Part shown: positions 46,600-55,975 of the stretch, piece after piece
How the letters are laid out: every line of letters begins with the position of its first letter
How positions within the stretch are numbered: position 1 is the first letter of the stretch
DNA from: Erwinia amylovora
Lineage (GTDB): Bacteria; Pseudomonadota; Gammaproteobacteria; Enterobacterales; Enterobacteriaceae
Reading direction: 5' to 3'
DNA: 64,000 nucleotides
Assembly (NCBI RefSeq): GCF_017161565.1
Contig: NZ_CP066796.1
Location: forward strand, 620,001-684,000
Notes under the pieces: generated by a model
Told to the model about the DNA's origin: nothing
The model's input: only the letters and a program-made list of their open reading frames with translations
Database searches by the model: none
Position numbers and translations under genes: made by a program

Positions 46600-47316
46600 A
46601 TGCGCAAAATGCTTTTCAGTGGAGCATTGCTCATTCTCGCTGCAGGCCAGGCTCAGGCAGACTACCAGTGTCGCGTTAATCCTCAGGACGACATCGTTAT
46701 CAGCCCACAGCAGGTAAAAGTGGTGGGGGCCAGCGGCAACCTGTCGATTTCACCTGCAGGTGACGTGCTGCGTAACGGCAACCCGGTGAGTACTGACCCG
46801 GCAACCCGGCAAAAGGCGATAGACTATCAGAACGCGCTGCGGCGTGATTTACCGTGGATTGACAACGGCGCGAAACAGCGGCTGGAAAAAGGCCGTGTGG
46901 CGCTGGACCGGGTGATCGTCGACAAGCTTGGCCAGAACAGCAATGTGCGTAAGCGCCTCACCACGCTGGACGGCCAGCTGAAGCAGCAGATGAACCGTAT
47001 TATCGAGCATCGTAACGACGGTCTGACCTTTCATCATCAGGCAGTGGCAGAGGTGCGCCAGGACGGCGAGCAGCTGGTGCAAAGCGCTCTGGGTGGCGTG
47101 GTACAGGATAGCCTGAATGAGATGGGCACTAAATCGGTCGGCAATGGTGATAATCCGCTGCAGGCGATTATGGGCAACCTGGGGGGCTTGCAGCAGTCGA
47201 TTCAGAATGAATGGAATAACCAGCAGCAGGATTTCCAGAATTTCGGGCATCAAGTCTGTAACCGCGTGATTAACCTGGAAGACCAGCGCAAGGCACTGAT
47301 TGCCGGATTGAAATGA
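46600..47316 (+). CDS. yggN: YggN, exported DUF2884 protein
   Basis: A 238-residue protein with a signal peptide (MRKMLFSGALLILAAGQAQA) and the DUF2884 core (YQCRVNPQDDIVISPQ, DYQNALRRDLPWID). I start at ATG 46600, 5 bases after AAGGAG; the in-frame ATG at 46552 lies within the terminator hairpin. Function unknown; conserved in enterobacteria at this place. The neighbouring ansB and yggM of E. coli are absent here. Confidence 0.93.
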   Translation: MRKMLFSGALLILAAGQAQADYQCRVNPQDDIVISPQQVKVVGASGNLSISPAGDVLRNGNPVSTDPATRQKAIDYQNALRRDLPWIDNGAKQRLEKGRVALDRVIVDKLGQNSNVRKRLTTLDGQLKQQMNRIIEHRNDGLTFHHQAVAEVRQDGEQLVQSALGGVVQDSLNEMGTKSVGNGDNPLQAIMGNLGGLQQSIQNEWNNQQQDFQNFGHQVCNRVINLEDQRKALIAGLK

Positions 47317-47505
47317 TAGCCTGAGCTTTGCCTCGCCTGCAAGAGAGCTGCGCTCTGCAGGCAAAGGAGATCTGAGCGTGCACGCAGCCACGTAATGCCC
47401 TGGTTGCCGTCATTGCCTGGAGCATGTTTAAAGTGACGCCATGTGGCTAAGGTTGTTTACCCTCCGGCAAGGATTTTAGTCAGTCTTGCCGGGCAGGTTC
47501 CCCCT

Positions 47506-48642
47506 CTATTCTGTCAGGAACAGCTCCAGCAGCGAGTTCAGGAACAGTTTGCCTTTCTCTGTCACCTGCCAGTGTTCAACGGTTTCCGTCAGATAGCCTT
47601 TGGCCAGCGCCGTGTCGATCTGCGCGCGCACGCTGTGTTCTGGCAGCCCGGTATAACGCGTATATTCGGCGCGCGGCGCGGCTTCCAGCAGGCGAAAGCG
47701 GTTCATAAAGAACTCGAACGGCTTCCCGGCATCGGCCACCTCATAACGCTTATCCAGATAGTTACCGGCCATAAAACCACGCGGATGACGGGTTTTGCTG
47801 GTGCGGATTATCGCCCCGTCTGGCTGGGTCAACTTACCGTGCGCGCCGCAGCCAATACCGAGGTAATCACCGAAACGCCAGTAATTCAGGTTGTGCTCGC
47901 AGCGATATCCGGGTTTGGCATAGGCGGACGTCTCGTACTGTTGATAACCGGCGGCGCACAGCAACTGATGGCCCTGCTCGAAAATATCCCACAGGTCATC
48001 TTCATCCGGCAGTCGCGGCGGCCTTGATGCAAACAGCGTATTCGGCTCGATGGTCAGCTGATACCACGACAGATGCGGCGGGTTAAGGGCAATCGCCTGA
48101 CGTAAATCGTCCAGCGCTTCTTCCAGCGACTGATCCGGCAGGCCATGCATCAGGTCAAGGTTAAAACTGCGCAGACCAAGGCCGGCGGCAAGCTCCGCCG
48201 CACGCCTGGCTTCGTCCGGGCCGTGAATACGCCCGAGGCGTTGCAGTTTGGCCGGGCTAAAGCTCTGTACACCAATGGAGATGCGGTTAATGCCGGCGCG
48301 CTGGTAGCCGCTAAAGCGATCGGCCTCGACCGCGCCGGGGTTGGCTTCCATTGTGATTTCGGCGTCCGGCGCCAGCGGTAACCGTGCCCGCACGCCATCC
48401 AGCAGCATCTGCATCGCCTCACTGCTTAGCAGGCTGGGAGTACCCCCACCGATAAAGAGGGTGCTAACCTCGCGGCCTGAAGTCAGGGGCAGGTCAATAT
48501 CCAGGTCGTTCAGCAGGTGCTGCACGTACTCTTTGTGAGGCACCTCGCCTTTCAAAGCGTGCGAATTGAAATCACAATACGGGCATTTTTGTACACACCA
48601 GGGGATATGGATATACAGGCTTAATGCGGGCAGATTAACCAT
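47506..48642 (-). CDS. hemW: Radical SAM heme chaperone HemW
   Basis: A 378-residue radical SAM protein. The 4Fe-4S motif CVQKCPYC (with HIPWC before it) and the GGGTPSLL and MEANPGAVE motifs define the HemN/HemW family. HemW lacks coproporphyrinogen oxidase activity and delivers heme to respiratory proteins. It overlaps the rdgB 3' end by 8 bases, so it is expressed with rdgB, yggT and yggS. Confidence 0.96.
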   Translation of the reverse strand: MVNLPALSLYIHIPWCVQKCPYCDFNSHALKGEVPHKEYVQHLLNDLDIDLPLTSGREVSTLFIGGGTPSLLSSEAMQMLLDGVRARLPLAPDAEITMEANPGAVEADRFSGYQRAGINRISIGVQSFSPAKLQRLGRIHGPDEARRAAELAAGLGLRSFNLDLMHGLPDQSLEEALDDLRQAIALNPPHLSWYQLTIEPNTLFASRPPRLPDEDDLWDIFEQGHQLLCAAGYQQYETSAYAKPGYRCEHNLNYWRFGDYLGIGCGAHGKLTQPDGAIIRTSKTRHPRGFMAGNYLDKRYEVADAGKPFEFFMNRFRLLEAAPRAEYTRYTGLPEHSVRAQIDTALAKGYLTETVEHWQVTEKGKLFLNSLLELFLTE

Positions 48643-49228
48643 GTCTCATCGCGCTCAGCAGCAGGTTCAGCGCTTTCCCGCGATGGGACACGGCCAGCTT
48701 CTCACTCTTGCTCAGTTCGGCCGCCGTTTTACCCAGCTCCGGGACAAAGAAGATCGGATCATAGCCGAAACCGCCAACGCCAGAAGGGGTGCGAGCAATC
48801 TCACCCGTCCAGCTGCCGTGGAACACCAGCGGCGTTGGGTCAGCGGCATGGCGCAGATAGACCAGCACGCAGTGGAAATGCGCCTGACGCTCGCCGTCTG
48901 CTACGGCATCCAGTGCTGCCAGAAGTTTGTCCAGATTCTGCTGGTCAGAGGCATTTTCACCCGCATAGCGGGCCGAATAAATACCCGGTGCGCCGCCGAG
49001 TATATCTACCGCCAGGCCAGAATCATCGGCAATCGCCGGTAGCCCGGTCATCGCCGAGGCGTGGCGCGCTTTCAGGATGGCGTTCTCAATAAAGGTCAAC
49101 CCGGTCTCTTCGGCTGACTCCACGCCCAGATCCGTCTGCGCCACGATATCAAGACCTGAGGCCGCCAGCAGTTCGGCCAGCTCATGCACCTTACCGGGGT
49201 TGCCGGTGGCGAGTACAACTTTTTGCAT
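48635..49228 (-). CDS. rdgB: XTP/dITP diphosphatase RdgB
   Basis: A 197-residue HAM1 family enzyme hydrolysing non-canonical purine triphosphates. Motifs [34 protein letters not shown] and SHRGKAL are present. It lies between yggT and hemW; yggU, which precedes rdgB in E. coli, is missing. Confidence 0.97.
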   Translation of the reverse strand: MQKVVLATGNPGKVHELAELLAASGLDIVAQTDLGVESAEETGLTFIENAILKARHASAMTGLPAIADDSGLAVDILGGAPGIYSARYAGENASDQQNLDKLLAALDAVADGERQAHFHCVLVYLRHAADPTPLVFHGSWTGEIARTPSGVGGFGYDPIFFVPELGKTAAELSKSEKLAVSHRGKALNLLLSAMRHG

Positions 49229-49363
49229 AGTAAATCCAGAATGTTTTTCATGTGATCGACCGCCAACATCATTGCAGCTGCAGCAGGGCGGAAAATAAAT
49301 CAGCCCCGCTGGCTGGTAAAAGTCAGTGACCGGGGCGCTGCAGTGACAGGGATAAGGGGGGTT

Positions 49364-49903
49364 TTAGAATTGCGCCCAGCCTGGAATATATTCCAGCCCC
49401 AGGAAATTGAGCATATACAGGACGAGGATCACCGCCATCGCCGAGAAGTCGATGCCGCCCATCGCCGGGATAAAACGGCGGATTGGTGCCATTAACGGTT
49501 CTGTCAGCTGTAACAGCACATAATCAACCGGGTTACGTCCCTGGCTTATCCAGCTCATCAACGAGCGGACGATGATGACCCAGAATACCAGTACGCCAGC
49601 CGCCTTAACCAGCAGCACCAGGCCCAGATAGAGGAAAATCGGGTCCGGGATGAACAGACGCAGCATGACCGGGACTGAAAGCACGCTGACGATAAAAGCG
49701 ATCAGCAGAGAAGCAGTATCAAGCGGCCCAATGGAGGGGATGATACGCCGCAACGGTTTGACGATGGGCTGGGTGATTTTCACCACGAACTGCGAAAACG
49801 GGTTATAGAAGTCGCAGCGTGCCCACTGCATCCAGATGCGCAGTAACAGCACCTTGATATAAATCGCCATCACCGTTGTTACCAGAAAGATCAACGCTAG
49901 CAT
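49364..49903 (-). CDS. yggT: YggT family membrane protein
   Basis: A 179-residue inner-membrane protein with two YGGT repeats, each with hydrophobic helices: the repeat signatures read KITQPIVKPLRRIIPSIG and QLTEPLMAPIRRFIPAMGG. It probably supports osmotic stress tolerance or membrane protein homeostasis; the function is not settled. It follows yggS by 8 bases. Confidence 0.95.
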   Translation of the reverse strand: MLALIFLVTTVMAIYIKVLLLRIWMQWARCDFYNPFSQFVVKITQPIVKPLRRIIPSIGPLDTASLLIAFIVSVLSVPVMLRLFIPDPIFLYLGLVLLVKAAGVLVFWVIIVRSLMSWISQGRNPVDYVLLQLTEPLMAPIRRFIPAMGGIDFSAMAVILVLYMLNFLGLEYIPGWAQF

Positions 49904-49911
49904 GAGGTTCC

Positions 49912-50625
49912 TCAGTTGTTGTGTGTAGCAGTGGCGCTAACGTAGTCGCGCGCGCCGAAAATTGCGGTGCCAATACGCACCATGGTACTGCCTGCCGCAA
50001 TTGCGGCGTCCATGTCGTCGCTCATTCCCAGTGAGAGAGTGTCCACACCGGGATAATCCTGTTGCAGCTGTTTAAATGCCGTCGTCATCTGCTGACACAC
50101 CGCCAGCTGACTATCATAGCTGTCTTGCGGTGCCGGGATTGCCATCAACCCGCGCAGCTTGAGACGCGGCAGCGCAGCTATCTGCTGCGCCAGCGCTGGC
50201 AGCTCTGCCAGCATAATGCCTGATTTGCTCGGCTCTGCACTGATATTTATCTGAATCAGAATATTGAGCGGAGCCAGATTATCTGGTCGTTGCTGGCTAA
50301 GACGGCTGGCAATGCGCAGGCGGTCGACGGTATGACACCAGTCAAAGTTTTCCGCCACCAGACGACTCTTATTAGATTGCAGCGGCCCGATAAAGTGCCA
50401 GGCAAGGGCAGGGTTCGCCAGCAGCTGGATTTTATCTACCCCTTCCTGCACGTAGTTTTCACCGAAGCAGCATTGTCCGGCGGCGACCGCTTCTTCGACC
50501 GCGCTCGCAGGTTTGGTTTTGCTCACTGCAAGCAGCGTAATCTCTTGTGGATCGCGGCCGCACTTAGCTGCTGCTGTTGAGATCCGCTGCCGTACTTGCT
50601 GTAAGTTGTGCTTAATCGAAGTCAT
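49912..50625 (-). CDS. yggS: YggS, PLP homeostasis protein
   Basis: A 237-residue YggS/PROSC family protein that binds PLP and buffers its level. The start MTSIKHNLQQV at 50625 fits the family; longer in-frame starts up to 50913 would run into the divergent PilT gene. The PLP lysine lies in LLAVSKTKPASA, and GENYVQEG, LRGLMAIP and SLGMSDDMDAAI are present. It starts the minus-strand operon yggS-yggT-rdgB-hemW. Confidence 0.96.
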   Translation of the reverse strand: MTSIKHNLQQVRQRISTAAAKCGRDPQEITLLAVSKTKPASAVEEAVAAGQCCFGENYVQEGVDKIQLLANPALAWHFIGPLQSNKSRLVAENFDWCHTVDRLRIASRLSQQRPDNLAPLNILIQINISAEPSKSGIMLAELPALAQQIAALPRLKLRGLMAIPAPQDSYDSQLAVCQQMTTAFKQLQQDYPGVDTLSLGMSDDMDAAIAAGSTMVRIGTAIFGARDYVSATATHNN

Positions 50626-50640
50626 AGTCAGGGAAAAAAT

Positions 50641-51774
50641 ATGGATATCGAGGACATAGTGGCCCTTAGTGTAAAGCAAAATGCGGGGGATCTGCACCTC
50701 TGCAGTGGACATTCGCCATTCTGGCGTTGTGACGGTCGCCTTGAGGTGATCGCTGACCAGCCCGTAGTGCAGAATAAATGGCTGGAAAACGTTGCTGCAC
50801 GCTGGCTTAGCTCTGCTCAACATCAGGAACTGACGCTGAACGGTCAGGTGGATCTTGCCCTGACACTGGGCGATGGCGTGCGTCTGCGCGCCAATCTTTT
50901 TCGCCAGCGTCACGGGTTGTCGCTGGCGCTGCGCCTGATTGCCAGCCAGTGCCCGCCGCTTGCATCACTGCATCTACCGCAGGTCACCCAATCTCTGTTA
51001 CAGGTGGAAGAAGGGCTAATTCTGATTACCGGTGCGACCGGCAGTGGCAAGTCAACCACGCTGGCCGCGCTGATCGACGAGATCAACCATCGGCAGCGGC
51101 GGCATATTCTGACGCTGGAAGATCCGGTTGAATTTCTTCATCACAGCGCGCAGTCGCTGATCCAGCAGCGTGAGAAAGGCCAGCATTTTACCCGCTTTGA
51201 CGCCGGATTGCGTGCGGCGTTGCGCGAAGATCCCGATGTGATCCTGCTGGGGGAGCTGCGCGATGCGGAAACCATCCGGCTGGCGTTGACGGCCGCCGAG
51301 ACCGGGCATCTGGTACTGGCAACGCTGCATACCCGTGGTGCCCCGCAGGCGGTGGACCGGCTGGTGGATGTTTTTCCGGGCGATGAAAAAAATGTGGTGC
51401 GCAGCCAGCTGGCAGGGAGTTTAAAGGCGGTGATTGCCCAGCGTCTGGTGGCAGGCGTTCAGGGCAGAGTAGCGCTGTTTGAAGTGCTGGTGAACGGCCC
51501 GGCGGTGGCCAATTTAATCCGCGAAGGGAAAACTTACCAGTTGCCCGGCCTGATGCAGACCGGCAGCCAGCAGGGAATGCAGACCTTTGAACAAAGCCTG
51601 GCCGGACGGCAAAAGAGGGGGATGGTGACTGCCTCGCCGTCGGCATGGCCAGCCGCGCTACTAACCCAGGCGAATCCATTTGCGCCCGGTCAGCACGGTG
51701 AGGGCAATAATGGTGATGCCTGCCGCAAGGTGCATGGCGAAATCGAACCGATACAGGTGAACTCCGTGACATAA
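50641..51774 (+). CDS. PilT-like type IV pilus ATPase (YggR-like)
   Basis: A PilT/VirB11-type ATPase, the E. coli YggR equivalent by position. Walker A is GATGSGKSTT, the Asp box ILTLEDPVEF, Walker B and the following LREDPDVILLGELRDAETI, and the His box TGHLVLATLHT. I start at ATG 50641. The family would end near residue 325, at GRQKRGM. Here the frame runs about 50 residues further over the 3' end of the convergent nrsF-like gene. A run of five G (51616-51620) just there suggests a one-base insertion: with four G the frame would read RQKRGW and stop. Role in pilus retraction is unproven in this locus. Confidence 0.85.
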   Translation: MDIEDIVALSVKQNAGDLHLCSGHSPFWRCDGRLEVIADQPVVQNKWLENVAARWLSSAQHQELTLNGQVDLALTLGDGVRLRANLFRQRHGLSLALRLIASQCPPLASLHLPQVTQSLLQVEEGLILITGATGSGKSTTLAALIDEINHRQRRHILTLEDPVEFLHHSAQSLIQQREKGQHFTRFDAGLRAALREDPDVILLGELRDAETIRLALTAAETGHLVLATLHTRGAPQAVDRLVDVFPGDEKNVVRSQLAGSLKAVIAQRLVAGVQGRVALFEVLVNGPAVANLIREGKTYQLPGLMQTGSQQGMQTFEQSLAGRQKRGMVTASPSAWPAALLTQANPFAPGQHGEGNNGDACRKVHGEIEPIQVNSVT

Positions 51775-52299
51775 AGACAGCAGCACGGATGACATAAATG
51801 CTGCGCCGCAGCCAGCCAGCGCCAGGCTTTGGACGGGGCAGAGCGAACGGGTACGATAAAGGAACACAATAGAAATCACCATCATTGGCAGGCTGGCACT
51901 TAGCATAAACAGATAGCAGTGTATCCCCTCGCCGAACCTTCCCGCCGCTGCCGAATCGTTGGTTGAAGAAGCGTTCAGCAGATTGGCCGCCAGCCAGAGC
52001 AAGGCAAGCAGGGCAACTCTCCTGGGATTAAGCGACCGGCGACCGGCGATGCTAAGATTAAACGCTCCGGCAATGGCGCTGGCGCCGATGATAAATGAAA
52101 ACAGCAGCGAGAGTAACGCGGGCAGAGTTTCCTGCTGCGACCAGTCGGTAAATTTGCTGTGAAATGTCCAGCTGCTTAGCATGCCGCAAGGTAGCACTGC
52201 CATAATCCAGGCGGCAACGCGCCAGCCCGTTGCCCAGGTGCGTTTTACCGGGCTTGCCCTGTTGCTAAGCTGGTCGATCAGCCGATCATGATTTCTCAT
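51661..52299 (-). CDS. NrsF family anti-sigma factor (DUF1109)
   Basis: A 212-residue inner-membrane protein with six hydrophobic helices, fitting DUF1109/NrsF. In Caulobacter NrsF is the anti-sigma factor of the ECF factor SigF and responds to heavy metals through cysteines in its membrane part. Cysteines here sit near helix ends (e.g. MAVLPCGML, GIHCYLF, SLCPVQSLALAGCG). Its start overlaps the sigma factor stop by 14 bases. Together they form a membrane-controlled switch. Confidence 0.85.
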   Translation of the reverse strand: MRNHDRLIDQLSNRASPVKRTWATGWRVAAWIMAVLPCGMLSSWTFHSKFTDWSQQETLPALLSLLFSFIIGASAIAGAFNLSIAGRRSLNPRRVALLALLWLAANLLNASSTNDSAAAGRFGEGIHCYLFMLSASLPMMVISIVFLYRTRSLCPVQSLALAGCGAAFMSSVLLSLCHGVHLYRFDFAMHLAAGITIIALTVLTGRKWIRLG

Positions 52300-52852
52300 G
52301 GTTACCCTTGCCGTACTGACGAAGATTTCGCATTGCGCGATGCAACAACGCTTTAACCGCAGAGACGGACAGATTACATTGTGCCGCCGCCTGCACCAGA
52401 CTTTGTTGGCGCAGATGCACCATTTCCACCATCTCGCGCTGACGCAGCGGCAGGCTATCCAGACATCCGCTTAACGCTTCACTTTTTTCCCTCTCCGCCG
52501 ACTCAAAATCGTCAGCATCAGCGAGCTGATTGAGCAGCGCATCATCGTCCTGAACCTCCTGACGGCGACCAGTCTGGCGCAGTGCATCAATCGCCCGCGC
52601 CGAAGAGATGGCCGCCACCCATGGCAGTATGGGGCGCTGTGGATCGTAGGTATGGCGCACGCGGTGGATCGCCAGCAATGTCTCCTGAACCACGTCTTCA
52701 ACCAGCGCCTCATTGCGAATTTTCTTACGCACAATGGCCCGGATGGCGGGAACCATCGCTTTCAGCAGGCTGTTGTAGGCTTTTCTGTCGCCAGCCTGTG
52801 CGCGGGCCATCAGCGTTGGCCACGCCTGCAGCTGGTTTTCAGCCTCTGCCAT
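52286..52852 (-). CDS. ECF-type RNA polymerase sigma factor
   Basis: A 188-residue sigma factor starting at ATG 52852 (MAEAENQL). Region 2: YNSLLKAMVPAIRAIVRKKI, then VEDVVQETLLAIHRVRHTYD. Region 4: LPLRQREMVEMVHLRQQSLV, ALLHRAMRNLR. It is of the type encoded with NrsF/DUF1109 anti-sigma factors. An earlier in-frame ATG at 52984 would overlap the DsbD-like gene. Likely target: the peroxiredoxin and DsbD-like genes directly upstream. Confidence 0.92.
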   Translation of the reverse strand: MAEAENQLQAWPTLMARAQAGDRKAYNSLLKAMVPAIRAIVRKKIRNEALVEDVVQETLLAIHRVRHTYDPQRPILPWVAAISSARAIDALRQTGRRQEVQDDDALLNQLADADDFESAEREKSEALSGCLDSLPLRQREMVEMVHLRQQSLVQAAAQCNLSVSAVKALLHRAMRNLRQYGKGNHEKS

Positions 52853-52934
52853 TGCCAGCCCTGTAAAGTCTGAGGCGGCAGCGGGTGCATAAGTTAAGGC
52901 TGTGGCACATGGCGATGGTGCCCGGCCCACCGGC

Positions 52935-54173
52935 TCACGCTTTCTTTCCGCTGGCAGCGGCGCGAGCGAGCGCGGAGACAACAATCCGTGGCGTCAGCAC
53001 CTGTGGCAGCACCACCGGTTTACTCCCATCGGCCGGATAAACAACGTACAGCGGCAGTCCGCCGCGGCCAAAATCACTGAGCGCCTGTTCGACATCGGGG
53101 TTATATTTTGTTGAGTCGGCGACCATATAAATGGTGCCCGTGCGCGCCATTGCCGCCTTTACCGCCGGAGTCGACAGCGAGGAACGCTCGTTGACCTGAC
53201 AGGTGATGCACCATGATGCGGTAAAATTGACCAGAACAGGCTGACCCTGGCCTTTTACCGCGTCTACTTTTTGTGGCGACCAGACGACCGTGGCTGCGGC
53301 TTCGGCGGTATCAGTAAGGTTAGACGGACGTGAAAACGCGTCAATATTAGCCAGCGGCGGCACAATCAGCAAAATGAACACTGCGCTGGCAATATGCATT
53401 GGCCAGTGGCGTTTTCCCATCATAAGGCGTTGCTGTGCCTTGCCGTACAGCCAGGCGGCAAAACTTAGCACTATGCAGCAAACCAAAATCGCCGCCAGTG
53501 CCAGGGAGCCAGCCTGGCGCTCCAGCACCCATATAAGCCAGGCCACCGTCGCCAGCATGGGAAACGCAAGACCCTGTTTCAGCGTTAACATCCAGCCGCC
53601 TGGCGCGGGTAAGACGCGCGCCAGCAGCGGGAAAAAGGAGATAAGTGTAAACGGCGCGGCGAAGCCAAACGCCAGCGCAATAAAGATAACCAGGCTGAAT
53701 AACGGCGGCTGAGTCAGCGCATAGCCGATGGCGCTGGCCATAAACGGCGCACTGCAGGGGGTGGCGACGATAATGGCTAAAGCCCCGGTCAGGGCAGAAC
53801 CCGTCAGACCGCCGCGTGTCCCCCCCATTTCACCTACGCGCTGTACCGAAAGGCCGACCTCAAACAGCCCGAAGAGGTTGAGCGCTGACGCCAGCATTAC
53901 CAGCGCCAGAAGGGCAATCACCAGCGGTGACTGTAACTGAAACCCCCAGCCAACTGCCGAACCGCCGGAACGGGCCAGCAGCAGTGCGCCTGCCAGCGCA
54001 AGCATGGTCAGCACCACGCCAGACAAAAAGGCCAGCCCTTCAGATCTGACCTGAGCGGGCTTACCATGGTGGCGGATCAGGCTCAGCGCCTTAAGCGAAA
54101 TAACCGGGAATACGCACGGCATCAGATTGAGAATGATGCCGCCCAGCAGGGCGGCAGCGATGGCAGTCAGCAT
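52935..54173 (-). CDS. DsbD-like thiol reductant transporter with C-terminal thioredoxin domain
   Basis: A 412-residue inner-membrane protein. Eight hydrophobic segments form the DsbD/ScsB electron-transfer core (first helix LGGIILNLMPCVFPVISLKAL with the redox Cys; second Cys in IVATPCSAPFMASAIG). The C-terminal thioredoxin domain has the CxxC motif in ASWCITCQVNERSS. The large periplasmic N-terminal domain of classical DsbD is missing. It should pass electrons from cytoplasmic thioredoxin to periplasmic partners. It lies 24 bases after the exported peroxiredoxin gene, so that protein is the likely client. Confidence 0.9.
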   Translation of the reverse strand: MLTAIAAALLGGIILNLMPCVFPVISLKALSLIRHHGKPAQVRSEGLAFLSGVVLTMLALAGALLLARSGGSAVGWGFQLQSPLVIALLALVMLASALNLFGLFEVGLSVQRVGEMGGTRGGLTGSALTGALAIIVATPCSAPFMASAIGYALTQPPLFSLVIFIALAFGFAAPFTLISFFPLLARVLPAPGGWMLTLKQGLAFPMLATVAWLIWVLERQAGSLALAAILVCCIVLSFAAWLYGKAQQRLMMGKRHWPMHIASAVFILLIVPPLANIDAFSRPSNLTDTAEAAATVVWSPQKVDAVKGQGQPVLVNFTASWCITCQVNERSSLSTPAVKAAMARTGTIYMVADSTKYNPDVEQALSDFGRGGLPLYVVYPADGSKPVVLPQVLTPRIVVSALARAAASGKKA

Positions 54174-54197
54174 ATTAAACCTACTCAGGCAGGGAAG

Positions 54198-54761
54198 TTA
54201 AGCCGGGTTGGCCTGACGGTATTTTTTGACTGCATCCATCGCTTTTTGAATATGCGCTTCAGGATTTTTATCGCTATAGCCGAGCAGGATTTTACCGTCA
54301 GGCGCAATCACGTACGAGGTACGGTCAGACAGCGTTTTACCATTGAACTGCATCGTGCTGTGATATTCTCCGGCCACTTTAGCGCCCGGATCGGCGGCTA
54401 CCGTAAATTTGTCACGGCACTCCAGCTGGGAAAATTTGGCGATTTGGTCTACATTGCCAGCGGTCACGCCGATAACGGTCGCCCCCTGCTTTTTGAACTC
54501 ATCGGTCGCTTCGGCGAAAGCGTGCGCTTCCAGCGTGCAGCCTGCACTGAATGCTGCCGGGAAGAAGTAGAGTACCACTGGCCCTTTCTGTAATGCCTGC
54601 TTTAGCGCGAACGTTGTTGGTTTGCCTGCCAGTGCAGACTTCAACTGAAAATCAGGGGCTTTGTCACCCACCTGCAGGGCGGCAAGCGCAGATGTGACGG
54701 GCAGAGTAAGGCTAAGAATGGCTGCGGCAGCCAGCGCGCCCAGGGTGCTTTTCATATGCAT
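54198..54761 (-). CDS. Exported peroxiredoxin
   Basis: A 187-residue AhpC/TSA-type peroxiredoxin with a signal peptide (MKSTLGALAAAAIL... cut near SALAAL). The peroxidatic Cys is in FFPAAFSAGCTLEAHAF, and a second Cys lies in QLECRDKF. Export to the periplasm is unusual for this family. With the adjoining DsbD-like gene it resembles the ScsB-PprX type envelope peroxide pathway described in Caulobacter. The start may be ATG 54761 or 54755. Confidence 0.88.
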   Translation of the reverse strand: MHMKSTLGALAAAAILSLTLPVTSALAALQVGDKAPDFQLKSALAGKPTTFALKQALQKGPVVLYFFPAAFSAGCTLEAHAFAEATDEFKKQGATVIGVTAGNVDQIAKFSQLECRDKFTVAADPGAKVAGEYHSTMQFNGKTLSDRTSYVIAPDGKILLGYSDKNPEAHIQKAMDAVKKYRQANPA

Positions 54762-54900
54762 GACGATTTCTCCAGTGTGGGCCAGGCATTAGCGCCTGAT
54801 AAACTTAACCTTAGTTTCGCTGATGCCGTAGCAAAAGTTGCGCTCAGGAGAAAATATTTTTGTACTTCAACCCAGGCTGCTCGCCGCCGCCCAGCCATCC

Positions 54901-55326
54901 TTACTCATAGTGATTCTCAAACCAGCTTTCCAATATGATTACCGCGGAAAGCGAGTCGACGTTGCCTTTGCTAAGCGCACGAAAACCGCCGCGTTCAAAC
55001 AGCTCTGCCCGTGCTTCTACGGTGCTTAAGCGTTCATCGTGCAGGTCAACCTGTACGCCGAAGCGCCCGTGCAGGCGGTTGGCAAATTTACGCGCCCGTA
55101 CCGTCAGCGGCTGCTCGCTACCATCCATATTGAGGGGAAGTCCGACAACAACCCGATCTGGCTGCCACTCTTTCAGCAGGGCTTCGAGCCTGTTCCAGTC
55201 CGGAATGCCGTCCTGTGCTTTCAGCGCGATAAGTGGACGGGCTGTGCCGGTCAACTGTTGGCCGATAGCAACGCCGATGCTTTTAGTGCCGAAATCAAAG
55301 GCCAGGCAGGTTTGATTACGCATCAT
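54901..55326 (-). CDS. ruvX: RuvX/YqgF Holliday-junction resolvase-like nuclease
   Basis: A 141-residue RNase H-fold protein: [15 protein letters not shown] with the first Asp, [14 protein letters not shown], and [13 protein letters not shown]. YqgF processes the 5' end of pre-16S rRNA. It overlaps the yqgE stop by 4 bases, the conserved yqgE-yqgF pair. Confidence 0.97.
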   Translation of the reverse strand: MMRNQTCLAFDFGTKSIGVAIGQQLTGTARPLIALKAQDGIPDWNRLEALLKEWQPDRVVVGLPLNMDGSEQPLTVRARKFANRLHGRFGVQVDLHDERLSTVEARAELFERGGFRALSKGNVDSLSAVIILESWFENHYE

Positions 55327-55886
55327 GCATGCCCGGCTTCACTGGCAATGTTATGAATATCAACGCCGATACTTTTTGCTGCCTCGCGCCAGCGTTCAGC
55401 TATTGGCGTATGAAACAGAATATTGCTGTCCGCCGCGGTGGTTAACCAGGCATTTTCAAGCAGTTCCTGTTCCAGCTGGCCTTTTTCCCAGGCGCAATAG
55501 CCCAGCGCAACCAGCACATTATCGGGCTGTTCGGGGGTACCGAGGGTTTCCAGCACGTCGCGTGAAGTGGTGATCACCGTGTTGTCTGACACGCGAATGC
55601 TGGAAGTAAACAACGTCTGAGCCGAATGCAGAATAAAACCGCGATCCTCTGCCAGCGGGCCACCTGCAAATACCGGCTTGTCCAGTCTTAGTGCTGGATC
55701 GCGCGCATCGGGCGAAATCTTGAGTTTTTTCAGAATGCCTTCAACCGTCAGGTTTTCCATGGGTTTGTTGACGATCAACCCCATTGCACCGTCAGCGCTG
55801 TGCTCACAAATATACACCACCGAACGCTTGAACAGCGGGTCCTGCAGCGTTGGCATGGCAATCAAAAAATGATGCTGTAAATTCAT
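55323..55886 (-). CDS. yqgE: YqgE/AlgH family protein
   Basis: A 187-residue UPF0301 protein: [30 protein letters not shown], and [16 protein letters not shown]. Function not established. It is cotranscribed with gshB upstream and ruvX downstream. Confidence 0.97.
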   Translation of the reverse strand: MNLQHHFLIAMPTLQDPLFKRSVVYICEHSADGAMGLIVNKPMENLTVEGILKKLKISPDARDPALRLDKPVFAGGPLAEDRGFILHSAQTLFTSSIRVSDNTVITTSRDVLETLGTPEQPDNVLVALGYCAWEKGQLEQELLENAWLTTAADSNILFHTPIAERWREAAKSIGVDIHNIASEAGHA

Positions 55887-55975
55887 ACTTAATGTTCTGT
55901 AGTCTGGTTAACGCCCACGCTAAACCGGCGGGCGTTAAGGGTTAGCCGTGGGGCAATTGGCCCCCGCAGTAACAA

